The notes: generated from the letters alone by a model not told the origin. 64,000 nucleotides of DNA from Vibrio diazotrophicus (GCF_038452265.1 NZ_CP151842.1:558001-622000), one strand, 5' to 3'. Shown: positions 25,950-35,611, counted from the stretch's first letter. A program made the numbers and translations.

Positions 25950-28037
25950 ATGGCAGATTTATCGAAATACAGAAACATTGGTATTTTCGCGCACGTTGAC
26001 GCGGGTAAAACCACTACCACTGAGCGTATTCTTAAGCTTACTGGTAAAATCCATAAAACTGGTGAGGTTCACGATGGTGAATCTACTACAGACTTCATGG
26101 AGCAAGAAGCTGAGCGCGGTATTACTATCCAGTCAGCAGCTGTAACGTGTGAATGGAAAAATCACCGTCTAAACGTTATCGATACTCCTGGACACGTTGA
26201 CTTTACAGTTGAAGTATACCGTTCACTTAAAGTTCTAGATGGCGGTATCGGTGTATTCTGTGGTTCTGGCGGTGTTGAACCTCAGTCAGAAACTAACTGG
26301 CGTTACGCTAACGAATCTGAAGTATCACGTATCATTTTCGTAAACAAACTAGACCGTATGGGTGCAGACTTCCTTAACGTTGTTGAGCAAGTTAAAAAAG
26401 TACTAGGTGCAAACCCACTAGTTATGACTCTACCAATCGGTCGTGAAGACGATTTCGTTGGTGTTGTTGACATCCTAAACCGCCAAGCATATGTGTGGGA
26501 TGATTCTGGTTTACCAGAGAACTACGAAGTCAAAGAAGTTCCAGCAGACATGGTTGATGATGTAGAAACATACCGTGAAATGTTGATCGAAACTGCTGTT
26601 GAGCAAGATGATGAGCTAATGATGGCTTACATGGAAGGCGAAGAACCTTCTATCGAAGACATTAAGCGTTGTATCCGTAAAGGTACTCGTGACCTAGCGT
26701 TCTTCCCAACATTCTGTGGTTCTGCATTCAAAAACAAAGGTATGCAACTTGTTCTTGACGCAGTAGTAGATTACCTACCAAGCCCAACAGAAGTTGAACC
26801 ACAAGATCTAACTAACCCAGAAACTGGTGAACCAACTGGTGAGAAAGCGATCGTTGACGCTGAACTTCCACTTAAAGCTCTTGCGTTTAAGATCATGGAT
26901 GACCGTTTCGGTGCTCTAACATTCGTACGTATTTACTCAGGTCGCATTAAGAAGGGTGACACCATTCTTAACTCTGCAACTGGTAAAACTGAGCGTATCG
27001 GCCGTATGGTTGAGATGCAAGCGAACGATCGTACAGAGATCACTGAAGCTCAAGCGGGCGACATCATCGCTATCGTAGGTATGAAGAACGTGCAAACTGG
27101 TCACACTCTATGTGATCCTAAGCACGAATGTACTCTAGAGCCTATGATTTTCCCTGTACCAGTAATCTCAATCGCTGTAGCACCTAAGGATAAAGGTTCT
27201 ACTGAGAAAATGGGTATCGCGATCGGTAAAATGGTTGCAGAAGATCCATCTTTCCAAGTTGAAACTGACGAAGACTCAGGTGAAACCATCCTTAAAGGTA
27301 TGGGCGAACTACACCTAGACATCAAAGTAGACATCCTTAAGCGTACTTACGGTGTTGAACTGACTGTTGGTGCTCCTCAAGTTGCTTACCGTGAAACAAT
27401 CACTAAAGCGGTTGAAGATAGCTACACGCACAAGAAACAGTCTGGTGGTTCAGGTCAGTTCGGTAAGATCGACTACCGCATCAAACCAGGTGAGCCAAAC
27501 TCTGGCTTCACGTTCAAATCAACAGTTGTTGGTGGTAACGTACCTAAAGAATTCTGGCCTGCAGTAGAAAAAGGCTTCGAAAGCATGATGGATCACGGTG
27601 TTCTTGCTGGCTTCCCTACGCTAGACGTTGAAGTTGAACTGTTCGACGGTGGCTTCCACGCAGTTGACTCATCTGCTATTGCATTTGAAATCGCAGCGAA
27701 AGGCGCATTCCGTCAATCTATGCCAAAAGCTGGCGCGCAACTTCTTGAGCCAATCATGAAAGTTGACGTGTTCACTCCAGAAGATCACGTTGGTGACGTA
27801 ATCGGTGACCTTAACCGTCGTCGTGGTATGATCAAAGACCAACAAGCTGGCGCTACTGGCGTACGTATCAAAGCAGACGTTCCACTATCTGAAATGTTCG
27901 GCTACATCGGTACACTACGTACAATGACTTCTGGTCGTGGTCAGTTCTCTATGGAGTTCGCACACTACGCACCATGTCCTGCTAACGTAGCAGAAAAAGT
28001 TATCGCTGAAGTTAAAGAGCGTAACGCTAAGAAATAA
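25950..28037 (+). CDS. fusA: Elongation factor G, second-copy type
   Basis: Translocation GTPase, 695 aa. G1 AHVDAGKTTTTE, G3 DTPGHVDF and G4 NKLDRMG are intact, followed by domains II-V, so it should be active. It is not in a str operon (no rpsL, rpsG or tuf nearby). Vibrios carry a second fusA next to radA (fusA-2 in V. cholerae), and this gene fits that copy by position. Whether it acts in elongation or mainly in ribosome recycling, like EF-G2 of some bacteria, cannot be read from the sequence. Strong terminator downstream. Confidence 0.92.
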   Translation: MADLSKYRNIGIFAHVDAGKTTTTERILKLTGKIHKTGEVHDGESTTDFMEQEAERGITIQSAAVTCEWKNHRLNVIDTPGHVDFTVEVYRSLKVLDGGIGVFCGSGGVEPQSETNWRYANESEVSRIIFVNKLDRMGADFLNVVEQVKKVLGANPLVMTLPIGREDDFVGVVDILNRQAYVWDDSGLPENYEVKEVPADMVDDVETYREMLIETAVEQDDELMMAYMEGEEPSIEDIKRCIRKGTRDLAFFPTFCGSAFKNKGMQLVLDAVVDYLPSPTEVEPQDLTNPETGEPTGEKAIVDAELPLKALAFKIMDDRFGALTFVRIYSGRIKKGDTILNSATGKTERIGRMVEMQANDRTEITEAQAGDIIAIVGMKNVQTGHTLCDPKHECTLEPMIFPVPVISIAVAPKDKGSTEKMGIAIGKMVAEDPSFQVETDEDSGETILKGMGELHLDIKVDILKRTYGVELTVGAPQVAYRETITKAVEDSYTHKKQSGGSGQFGKIDYRIKPGEPNSGFTFKSTVVGGNVPKEFWPAVEKGFESMMDHGVLAGFPTLDVEVELFDGGFHAVDSSAIAFEIAAKGAFRQSMPKAGAQLLEPIMKVDVFTPEDHVGDVIGDLNRRRGMIKDQQAGATGVRIKADVPLSEMFGYIGTLRTMTSGRGQFSMEFAHYAPCPANVAEKVIAEVKERNAKK

Positions 28038-28074
28038 TGCCTAATTAACTCGTCATTAGTTAAATAAGTATTTT

Positions 28075-28106
28075 AAGCCCCATTCGTGAAAGCGAATGGG
28101 GCTTTT
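28075..28106 (+). terminator. fusA2 terminator
   Basis: AAGCCCCATTCG / CGAATGGGGCTT stem, 6-nt loop, TTTTG tail. Confidence 0.9.
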
Positions 28107-28179
28107 GTTTTATTGGTGATTCCAATACAAGCTTGAATCAAATGACGGAGAATAATTTATCTTAGGTGGGGTAAGATGT

Positions 28180-28217
28180 TCTCTCCCAGATAAAGACGAC
28201 TCATTCACTGGGAGAGA
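28180..28217. repeat. Inverted repeat after the acyl-CoA synthetase gene
   Basis: CTCTCCCAG (28181-28189) / CTGGGAGAG (28208-28216) with an 18-nt loop. On the minus strand it follows the stop at 28243 but lacks a T-run, so terminator function is doubtful. Confidence 0.45.
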
Positions 28218-28242
28218 GGATGCTAGCGGTGGGTTAATTGAC

Positions 28243-29928
28243 TTACTTTTCCCAGACGATCAATTGATCTTTAGGCCAGTTTTGTCCAATTTCATGATAC
28301 TTTTTCTCTAAAACATGGCGCTTAATTTTTAACGTCGGCGTGAGAATACCATTGGCTATTGACCATGGTTCTTTGATCATCAAAACACCTTTAATTTGTT
28401 CGTGAGTCTCTACCTCAGAATTAATGCGTTTAATGATTTTCTCGGTCGTCCTTTCGTAACGCGAACGGTCAAAATTTGGAAATGCGTGAGGAACCACTAA
28501 TAGTATTGGCGCGGGTAAGCCTAAACCAATCATACACATCATTTCTACACGCGAATATTCAAACAGTTTCTTTTCAATAGGTACGGGTGCTACGAACTTA
28601 CCTTTAGCTGTTTTGAAGGTGTCTTTCTTACGTCCTTGAATGCTGAGATAGCCGTCGCTATCTATCGAGCCAATATCACCCGTGTGCAGCCATCCTTCAC
28701 TATCAAATGACTCTTTAGTTGCAATATCATTTTTGTAGTAACCAGAGAAAAGCCCTTTGCTGAGAACAAGAATCTCACCATCTTGAGCAATTTTTATTTT
28801 TACTCCAGGCCCTGCATTACCGACTGTACCAATTTTATCTGCGCGGAAAGGGTAGTTGATAGTGCTGTAGGCAAATGATTCTGTCATTCCCCATGCTTCG
28901 GTTATGTTTAATCCCAATTGGTGATACCAACTAAGCAAAGAAGGAGATACAGGTGCAGAACCACAGCCTAATATCCTTGCATTGTCTAACCCTAAACCAT
29001 CGGCTATCTTGCGTTTTACTATTGAGTTTACAAACGGAATCTTTAGCAATAAGTTCAGTTTTCGCTGAGGAAGCTTATCTAGAATTCTTTGTTGGAACAG
29101 TGTCCATAAACGTGGCACCGAAATAAAGAAGGTTGGACGGTGCATTCTGACGTCTTCAATAAACGTATCAAGTGATTCAGGAAAGGCGGTTTGAACCCCA
29201 CCCTGTATAGAGGTTCCGAAAATGTACACGCGTTCAGTGATGTGTGCTAACGGTAGATAAGAGAACAAACGATCGTTGTCTTCGATCTGTATCAGCTCTA
29301 TCAATTGCTGCACAGACCAAGTAAAAGCTCCGTAGGTGAGCATAGCGCCTTTTGGCTGACCTGATGTTCCAGATGTATAGACCAACGACATCAGCTTGTC
29401 ATCGTGGTGCTGAGCTCTTTCTCTGCTTGGTGGGTACTGTTTAATTAGCTCTTGATACTCGTATTGGCATTTTGGAGCAGAACTGTAAGGTAAAGCGATA
29501 CTGACGATGTTCGGGGTTGCCTTCATAGCTTCAATAACCGCTTCATTATCATCCAGCTTACCGATGATTATGTGTTGGCTGCCGCTATGATTCAGACAGT
29601 ATTCGATTGTGTCAGAACCTGCGGTTGGAAAAATGGGAACGCTGATATAGTCACCCAGCATCATCGCCAAATCGCAAATAAACCACTCCGCACAGTTTTT
29701 AGAAACAAGCGCGACTTTATCGCCGGGCTTGGCTCCTAGGGCTCGCAATGCTGAAACCAAGCGCAAAGCCTTGTCTGCAACATCAGCATAAGTAAATTCG
29801 ACGAATTTTCGGTTGATTATCTGTTTCAGATAAACGTCATTAGGTCGCTCTTCGGCCCATTTCAAAATCATTTCGTTTGGTGGTGGGAGAGAGCAGTAAG
29901 GTTGATGTGACTCATTTGGCAGAATCAT
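28243..29928 (-). CDS. AMP-forming long-chain acyl-CoA synthetase-like protein
   Basis: ANL-superfamily adenylating enzyme of 561 aa. Core signatures: YTSGTSGQPKG (P-loop-like A3), AWGMTE (A5), WLHTGDIG (A7) and GRKKDTFKTAKGKFVAP (A8). The closest family pattern is the FAA1-type long-chain fatty acid CoA ligases; substrate cannot be deduced. In V. cholerae an AMP-binding ligase also lies next to fusA-2. It has no partner genes in an operon here; the AraC-type gene upstream has its own start 109 bp away on the same strand and could be cotranscribed. Confidence 0.85.
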   Translation of the reverse strand: MILPNESHQPYCSLPPPNEMILKWAEERPNDVYLKQIINRKFVEFTYADVADKALRLVSALRALGAKPGDKVALVSKNCAEWFICDLAMMLGDYISVPIFPTAGSDTIEYCLNHSGSQHIIIGKLDDNEAVIEAMKATPNIVSIALPYSSAPKCQYEYQELIKQYPPSRERAQHHDDKLMSLVYTSGTSGQPKGAMLTYGAFTWSVQQLIELIQIEDNDRLFSYLPLAHITERVYIFGTSIQGGVQTAFPESLDTFIEDVRMHRPTFFISVPRLWTLFQQRILDKLPQRKLNLLLKIPFVNSIVKRKIADGLGLDNARILGCGSAPVSPSLLSWYHQLGLNITEAWGMTESFAYSTINYPFRADKIGTVGNAGPGVKIKIAQDGEILVLSKGLFSGYYKNDIATKESFDSEGWLHTGDIGSIDSDGYLSIQGRKKDTFKTAKGKFVAPVPIEKKLFEYSRVEMMCMIGLGLPAPILLVVPHAFPNFDRSRYERTTEKIIKRINSEVETHEQIKGVLMIKEPWSIANGILTPTLKIKRHVLEKKYHEIGQNWPKDQLIVWEK

Positions 29929-30037
29929 GTTCGAACTCCATACAACAGCTTATTATTGTTGTAAAAATGTTAATTCAACTTAACATTAGCACGGGTTTGT
30001 TGGTTCGAAAAAGATCAAAACGTGAAAATTTGTAAAT

Positions 30038-30784
30038 TTAAGGAGCGTTGATTTGCCTAAACACTCCCGGACTTATACCTGTTTTCTTCTTAAAAATACG
30101 GGAAAAGTACGATACATCATGATACCCGCACTGATAGGCAACAAAGGCGATTTTTGCATTTGGCTCTTCGAGTAGAAGCCGCTTTGCAAGTGTGATTCGC
30201 TTGCTACAAATGTAATCTCTGAAGCTTACCCCCACCATTCTTTTGAACAGCTTGGAAAAATAGGAGATTGAGTAGTGGCAATAGCTTGCGACATCTTCTT
30301 CCCTAATTTCTTGCGTAAGGTTGAGATCAATATGTCGCAAGATGTCTAACATCTCCTTACTCATTGTATGAGGATGTGGCGGAGTATGTTGTAACCTTGG
30401 ATCCAAGGCTCTTCGGCCAGAAGAAAAACTGAGATTAAGCTTTTCACTGATCAAACTCGCTGCGATATGAGGATCTTCTTTTGATATATCAATAATGCCA
30501 AAAATAGCTTCGTTTCTATTAATTGAGTTTAGAAAGTTCCCTTCATGAATAACGACCAAATACTTGTTGAGGTTTGCACAAATTCTTAGCGCAGTGAGCA
30601 ATAACTCTTGGCATTTATCTCTGTGTAGAAAAAACACTGCATAGTGGATGTTGGGTTCACTTAAAACAGAGACATCGTTGCCGTGTTCAATCACGGTAAA
30701 AAAAGAGTTACATGCGTGTTGCGCTCTCAGGGGCAATTGATTCACAGGGCTTCCAAGCCAGTGAGCGACATGTTTTGTTGCCAT
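30038..30784 (-). CDS. AraC-family transcriptional regulator
   Basis: 248 aa. Two C-terminal helix-turn-helix motifs span about residues 145-245 (EEDVASYCHYSISYFSKLFK and KIAFVAYQCGYHDVSYFSRI, ending in the GISPGVFRQ signature). The N-terminal 130 residues alternate predicted strands and helices somewhat like a receiver domain, but I see no convincing acidic pocket or phosphoacceptor, so the input signal is unknown. It faces away from the tad locus across 514 bp that contain a cluster of TGTCA repeats, making it a candidate tad regulator or self-regulator. Confidence 0.85.
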   Translation of the reverse strand: MATKHVAHWLGSPVNQLPLRAQHACNSFFTVIEHGNDVSVLSEPNIHYAVFFLHRDKCQELLLTALRICANLNKYLVVIHEGNFLNSINRNEAIFGIIDISKEDPHIAASLISEKLNLSFSSGRRALDPRLQHTPPHPHTMSKEMLDILRHIDLNLTQEIREEDVASYCHYSISYFSKLFKRMVGVSFRDYICSKRITLAKRLLLEEPNAKIAFVAYQCGYHDVSYFSRIFKKKTGISPGVFRQINAP

Positions 30785-31298
30785 AAGTGAGTTTTTATCC
30801 TTCCGTAGATAATCAACTAGGTTCTTAGTTTCTTTTTGTCAGAATAATGTCAGCATTGTCATTTTGTTGTCATGGTAATGTAAGCGTAGAGTTGTGACTG
30901 GAAAGTGCAAGTTGTCATCTAAAAGTTGTAGGTTTTACCTAGAGAAATGGCGTGTTGATGTAAGTATTAATAGTGATATTGCTTCATATTGTCGATGTAA
31001 TTTTTTTCAATAATTTCAAGAATGAGAAAGTACAAGTATAAATAGTGTGGCTTGTAATCTAGGTAATATGCTCAGCTCTAACTGTTTGTCTCAACTTATT
31101 TGAAACTTGTTTTATAAAGGCTTTGCTATGAATTTAACACTTTGTAGTTAGTACAAATCCATCCTAAAGGTTGAGCTGTTTTTCCTATGATGACCGTTTT
31201 TAAGTATAAAAAAGTGCCAAAAGAGAACAAAAAAGTCCTAACTGCAAATTTAAGAACTCTCTACATTAGAAATGAGCCATTTAAAAAGGAGGCCTCTA
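30785..31298. other. Non-coding region between AraC gene and flp
   Basis: About 514 bp, AT-rich, no gene seen. Near the AraC gene it holds the TGTCA cluster described separately. Near flp there is TATAAA (31204-31209) without a clear -35. The tad promoter is presumably here but I could not fix it. Confidence 0.5.
30837..30872 (+). repeat. Cluster of four TGTCA repeats, possible AraC-type binding sites
   Basis: TGTCA begins at 30837, 30848, 30857 and 30868 (spacing 11, 9 and 11 bp, about one helical turn). A fifth lies at 30913. The phasing on one DNA face suggests a regulator array just upstream of the AraC-family gene start. Confidence 0.5.
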
Positions 31299-31472
31299 AT
31301 GAATAAGTTTATTGAGCAAGTTAAAGCTTTTTGGGCAGACGAGGACGGACTTAGTGCTGTTGAGTATGTTGTTGCTGGTTCGTTGATTGTAGTCGGTCTA
31401 GCTACTGCATTTGGTAATCTTGGTAACGCTATTATAAACGGTATTGGCAATATTATTAACTCTATTGGATAA
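31299..31472 (+). CDS. flp: Flp-type type IVb major pilin
   Basis: Precursor of the Flp pilus subunit, 57 aa. ATG at 31299 has an excellent AAGGAGG site 7 nt upstream. N-terminal leader, then the processing region EDGLSAVEYVVAGSLIVVGLA, with Gly before the cleavage point and Glu and Tyr at positions 5-6 of the mature protein as in Flp pilins. A hydrophobic helix and short tail follow. First gene of the tad locus, followed by its prepilin peptidase. Confidence 0.95.
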   Translation: MNKFIEQVKAFWADEDGLSAVEYVVAGSLIVVGLATAFGNLGNAIINGIGNIINSIG

Positions 31473-31506
31473 CCTGTATTTTCAGGTTTTAAGCTAGGAG
31501 GGAAGG

Positions 31507-32013
31507 GTGCAACTCTTCTTTTGGTGTACTCTATTGGTAATTGGTGTATTTGATGCTAGAGAGTATCGTATACCCAATTACCTAGTAATTATTTTATTTT
31601 TTTTAAATTTTTTTTCGTTACTTATTAGATATTTTAATAAAGACGTTGAAAATGTTTTTATTATTAATAGTTGTTTGGGTTTATTCGTTTTTTTTGTTGT
31701 TGGTATGATTCTTTATTTCGGGAAAGTTTTAGCTTCGGGAGATGTCAAATTACTTTCTGTAATCGGTTTTTTTGTTGGTATTAAAGGATTTTTTGATACT
31801 TTTTTATGTATAGCTTTATCATGTATTTTTGTTGGTACTATGTATTTGTTATTAAACAGAAATAGTTACGTATCTTTACATTTTTCTTTAATCTCTAATG
31901 GAGATTACAATAGGTTTATCAATTCGGAGTTGGACAGTAGACATATTACTAAAATGCCTTTTGCCCCAATACTCGTTATTGCATTGGCTATGTATCAGTA
32001 TTTTCAACATTAA
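31507..32013 (+). CDS. tadV: Flp prepilin peptidase TadV/CpaA
   Basis: Small aspartic (A24) peptidase that removes the leader of Flp and pseudopilins. GTG start at 31507 with GGAGGGAAG just upstream. 168 aa with several membrane segments. Catalytic aspartates: D16 in FDAREYRIPN and D79 in the ASGDVK motif. Strikingly AT-rich (long T runs) compared with flanking genes, a sign of foreign origin or relaxed codon use. Confidence 0.92.
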   Translation: MQLFFWCTLLVIGVFDAREYRIPNYLVIILFFLNFFSLLIRYFNKDVENVFIINSCLGLFVFFVVGMILYFGKVLASGDVKLLSVIGFFVGIKGFFDTFLCIALSCIFVGTMYLLLNRNSYVSLHFSLISNGDYNRFINSELDSRHITKMPFAPILVIALAMYQYFQH

Positions 32014-32039
32014 TTTTTATTAAGCTTAAGGATGCAGCT

Positions 32040-33392
32040 ATGGCAGAAACGCTACAAGAGGTATTACCTAAAGCAGCGCTCACACCTCAGGCTGCTGCAC
32101 CTAAAGTTCCGACTACTTTCGATGAGCTTCATATTCCTCAAGCTGTTCTCGAAAATTTGCTACTTAAACAGCTAGCGGCTTACCCTAAATCTGACATTTT
32201 GCAACTCACTCGCTTGATGGCTATCAGCAGCCATATGATTGAAGAACTCATCGCTGTGTTACGTAAAAAGTCGCTGGTAGAAGTCTATCAAGCTGAATCT
32301 AACTCTTATTTAGCCCAGTCATCTGGACATGTACGTTATGGTTTGTCAGAAACAGGCATGCAAGAGGCAGATAATGCTTTTCAACGAGATGCCTATTTAG
32401 GACCTGCTCCCGTTTCATTACAAGATTATAACGCTATGGTGAAGGCGCAAGATGTGCGCGCCAAACTGGTTACGCGCCCTGATGTTACTCGCGCTATGAG
32501 CGATGTGTTTGGCGCAGAGAGGATGATTTCAGTATTGGGGCCAGCCATTAATTCCGGCCGTGCGTTATTACTGTATGGCGATGCGGGTACAGGTAAAACT
32601 TATGTCGCGACTCGGCTGCTCAATTCGCTCAACACCTCGGTCTACGTTCCCTACGCGGTTTATGCTGCGGGTAACATTATAAAAGTACTTTCACAGCAGC
32701 ATCATAAACCTGTAGTTGACAAAGATACGCAATCGCAAACCCTAACCTACAAAGATCAATATGATCGTCGTTGGGTGTTGTGTGAGCGCCCAAGCATTCA
32801 AGTAGGCGGTGAGCTCACCATGGATATGCTTGAGGTTAACCATACCGAACACAACAGAGTTTGGATGGCACCACTGCAAATGATGGCGAATAACGGCATT
32901 CTGGTTATTGACGATTTAGGGCGTCAGCCTATGCCTGTGGACACCATTTTGAACCGTTGGATTGTGCCTATGGAGTACTTTTTTGACCATCTTTCTCTGC
33001 CTAACGGTCAGCAAATTACGATCCCTTTTATTTTGACTTTAGCGTTTTCTACCAACTTGGATCCTGAGAAGATCAGTGATCCCGCATTTCTTCGCCGTTT
33101 GGGCTACAAAATTCAGTTCCACCCTTTACATCAATCTGAATACCACGCGCTATGGGAAAGCATGGCGAGTGGTCGTTCGCTATCAGTACAGCAAGCGTCT
33201 TTTGAAAGTTTATATAACTTACACAGTTTACATGGTGTGGGCTTTTATCCTTGTTTACCAAAAGACATTATTGGAATCAGTCGAGACATCATCGCATTTG
33301 AAGAAGCAGAACCGATTATTACGCCAGAAATACTTGAGCGTGCATGGGAAGTTTACTTCACGGCAGATGGAAAAGGAGGAGGCGCTCGATGA
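32040..33392 (+). CDS. AAA+ ATPase of unknown role inside the tad locus
   Basis: Soluble protein of 450 aa. Residues ~30-85 look like a winged-helix-type domain (HIPQAVLENLLLKQLAAYP...). Walker A GDAGTGKT is at 180-187, Walker B ILVIDD at 287-292, sensor-1 FSTNLDP at 336-342, and arginines 352-353 sit where a finger would be. It is not one of the classical tad proteins (TadA is encoded separately). Base composition is nearer the chromosome average than tadV. Its stop overlaps the rcpC start by 4 bp (ATGA), implying coupled expression and a role in pilus assembly or its control. Function unknown. Confidence 0.85.
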   Translation: MAETLQEVLPKAALTPQAAAPKVPTTFDELHIPQAVLENLLLKQLAAYPKSDILQLTRLMAISSHMIEELIAVLRKKSLVEVYQAESNSYLAQSSGHVRYGLSETGMQEADNAFQRDAYLGPAPVSLQDYNAMVKAQDVRAKLVTRPDVTRAMSDVFGAERMISVLGPAINSGRALLLYGDAGTGKTYVATRLLNSLNTSVYVPYAVYAAGNIIKVLSQQHHKPVVDKDTQSQTLTYKDQYDRRWVLCERPSIQVGGELTMDMLEVNHTEHNRVWMAPLQMMANNGILVIDDLGRQPMPVDTILNRWIVPMEYFFDHLSLPNGQQITIPFILTLAFSTNLDPEKISDPAFLRRLGYKIQFHPLHQSEYHALWESMASGRSLSVQQASFESLYNLHSLHGVGFYPCLPKDIIGISRDIIAFEEAEPIITPEILERAWEVYFTADGKGGGAR

Positions 33393-34135
33393 GTCGCAAT
33401 CAGATCATTTTACTGTTTTTGCTGTCGATCATTTTTGGTCTTGGAGCTGTTTTTTTTGCTAAGCAGTGGATGGATAGGCAATCTCAACCTCAAACGGAAG
33501 TTGAAGTCGTTGAGCGAGAACCAGTTGTAGTGGCAGCCATAGAAGTACCTGCAGGTACTATTCTTGACGAGCAACACTTTACCACTAAATTATTGGAAAA
33601 AGCGTGGCGTTCGGAACATCAGTTTTCTGATGTATCTGAGTTGGTTGGTATGGTTGCCGCAGATAACTTATACCCTGATGAAATTATTATTGCTCAACAT
33701 GTGAATGCTCCGGGGCAAGGTGCAACGCTCGCCACACTCATTCCTGAAGATAAGCGTGCGGTGACCATTCGAGTCAATGATGTTATCGGTGTGGCAGGGT
33801 TTCTTCTTCCGGGAAATCGAGTTGATATTCTCAGTACAGTGAAATTCGGCCAAAACTCTGCATCTACAACCACCGTTTTAAAAGATATTAAAGTGTTAGC
33901 TGTCGACCAAACGGCTAGAACCAAAGAAAACAAACCCATCATTGTTCGGGCTGTAACTCTTGAAGTAACCCCTAAAGAAGCAGAGAAGTTACTCAGTGCC
34001 AATACTAAAGGGGCTATACAACTGGCTCTGCGTAATCCACAAGCAATAGAACCTAAAGTGGTTCAACCGTATGTTGCTCCACGAGTGACAATCATTAAAG
34101 GAACGAATTCATCAAGTGTTCGGGTCAGGGAGTGA
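33389..34135 (+). CDS. rcpC: Flp pilus assembly protein RcpC/CpaB
   Basis: Periplasmic partner of the tad secretin. ATG at 33389 is chosen because GGAGG lies just upstream and the result starts with an N-terminal membrane anchor (IILLFLLSIIFGLGAVFFA). An SAF domain follows (VVVAAIEVPAGTILDE... to about residue 110), then the RcpC domain with VRVNDVIGVAGFLLPGNRVDI-like text. Length 248 aa. Overlaps the preceding ATPase gene by 4 bp. Confidence 0.92.
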   Translation: MSRNQIILLFLLSIIFGLGAVFFAKQWMDRQSQPQTEVEVVEREPVVVAAIEVPAGTILDEQHFTTKLLEKAWRSEHQFSDVSELVGMVAADNLYPDEIIIAQHVNAPGQGATLATLIPEDKRAVTIRVNDVIGVAGFLLPGNRVDILSTVKFGQNSASTTTVLKDIKVLAVDQTARTKENKPIIVRAVTLEVTPKEAEKLLSANTKGAIQLALRNPQAIEPKVVQPYVAPRVTIIKGTNSSSVRVRE

Positions 34136-34143
34136 GGTGAGTG

Positions 34144-35598
34144 ATGAAAAGAATAATAACGGCACTTACACTGTGTTTTGCACTGAATCACTGGGTAATA
34201 GCGGCTACTCAAAGTGGTAAAACGGTCAATGTTCCACATCATAAATCGACCTTTGTAGAATTGGCGGGAAAAGCGACACGAGTCTCTTTAGGGGATCCAG
34301 ATGTTTTAGATATTGTGATGTTAAAAGCTGATGAGCTGTTTTTAATTGGTAAGAAACTGGGTTCTACCAACTTGATGGCTTGGGATAGCCGAGGGCAGTT
34401 AATCGAGTCCATCAATATCGAAGTGACTCATGATGTGAATAATCTCAAAGCCAAGCTGTTTGAAATAATGCCGGATGAAACCGTGAGTGTGCAAAGTGCG
34501 CAAAATCGTCTGATTTTAAGTGGTCAGGTAAGTTCACTAGAAAAAATGAACTTAGCATTACGTTTGGCCGAAACTTATGCTGCTGGTCAGGCTGCAGATA
34601 GTGAAACTGCAACCCGTAACGAAGAAAGTGGAAGCACGGGCGTAGTTAACTTAATGACGATAGGTGGCGCTCAACAAGTGATGTTGGAAGTAACCGTAGC
34701 AGAAGTGCAACGTAGTTTAGTGAGGCGTTTTGGAACCAATTTTAATTTCTTTCAGACCAACGGTAATTTCTCCATTGGTGGCACCTCTGTCGGTGGTGGC
34801 TTCCTTGGTGTAAATCCTGTGCTTGGTGCCCCTCTAGCGGAAAGTACGGGCATCCTATCTTCGTTTATTGATGGGAATACTCTGTTTACTCTAGCTCTTG
34901 ATATCGCAAAAGAAACTGGAGTAGCTAAGGTTTTGGCCGAACCAAACTTAACCGCTTTAAGTGGTGCAAAAGCCGAATTTTTAGCTGGGGGGGAATTCCC
35001 TATACCAGTCCCAGACGAGGACGGGATTACCATTGAGTATAAAGAGTATGGTGTGGGTGTGAAATTTATCCCTACGATTCTCAGTGATAAGAAAATTAAC
35101 TTAAATTTAGCTGTTGATGTCAGCGAAATAGCGACTTCCACAACTCTATCCTTAAGCACTACAGGGACAAATGCCACTTACTATATCCCACCAATTACCC
35201 GTCGCAGCGCCTCGTCTACCTTGGAGCTTGCTGATGGACAAACCATTGGTATTGCAGGTCTTCTTAGTGAAAATGTTCGTGACTCGGCCTCTAAATTTCC
35301 TGGATTAGGAGATGTGCCAGTTTTGGGGCAATTATTTGGTAGTCAGGAGTATATTTCTGGGGAAACTGAGCTGGTCATTTTGGTCACGCCTAGACTGGCT
35401 AAACCTATCGATCGTTCTAGAATTAAATTACCAACTGATGCTTTCGTTGAGCCAAGCGACGTTAAATATTACCTATTAGGTAGAGGTGCTTATATCGCTA
35501 AACCGGATGATGTGCATAAAGCTGAACCTCAGAAATATGACGAGTTGCAAGATAACTCTCGAGGTGGTGCTGAAGGATCATTTGGTCACGATATGTAA
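34144..35598 (+). CDS. rcpA: Flp pilus secretin RcpA/CpaC
   Basis: Outer-membrane secretin channel for the Flp pilus. The ATG at 34144 is favoured over a GTG at 34141 because of its spacing from GGAGTGAGG. Signal peptide (residues 1-20), pilus-formation N-terminal domain (about 25-105, SLGDPDVLDIV), a BON-like segment, then the secretin domain (about 165-430) with VMLEVTVAEVQ and ELVILVTPRLA. Length 484 aa. Confidence 0.95.
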   Translation: MKRIITALTLCFALNHWVIAATQSGKTVNVPHHKSTFVELAGKATRVSLGDPDVLDIVMLKADELFLIGKKLGSTNLMAWDSRGQLIESINIEVTHDVNNLKAKLFEIMPDETVSVQSAQNRLILSGQVSSLEKMNLALRLAETYAAGQAADSETATRNEESGSTGVVNLMTIGGAQQVMLEVTVAEVQRSLVRRFGTNFNFFQTNGNFSIGGTSVGGGFLGVNPVLGAPLAESTGILSSFIDGNTLFTLALDIAKETGVAKVLAEPNLTALSGAKAEFLAGGEFPIPVPDEDGITIEYKEYGVGVKFIPTILSDKKINLNLAVDVSEIATSTTLSLSTTGTNATYYIPPITRRSASSTLELADGQTIGIAGLLSENVRDSASKFPGLGDVPVLGQLFGSQEYISGETELVILVTPRLAKPIDRSRIKLPTDAFVEPSDVKYYLLGRGAYIAKPDDVHKAEPQKYDELQDNSRGGAEGSFGHDM

Positions 35599-35611
35599 GG
35601 AGAAGCTTCAA

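Noticed and set aside
31128..31151. Short ATG frame before flp
   Set aside because: Only seven codons with no ribosome-binding site.
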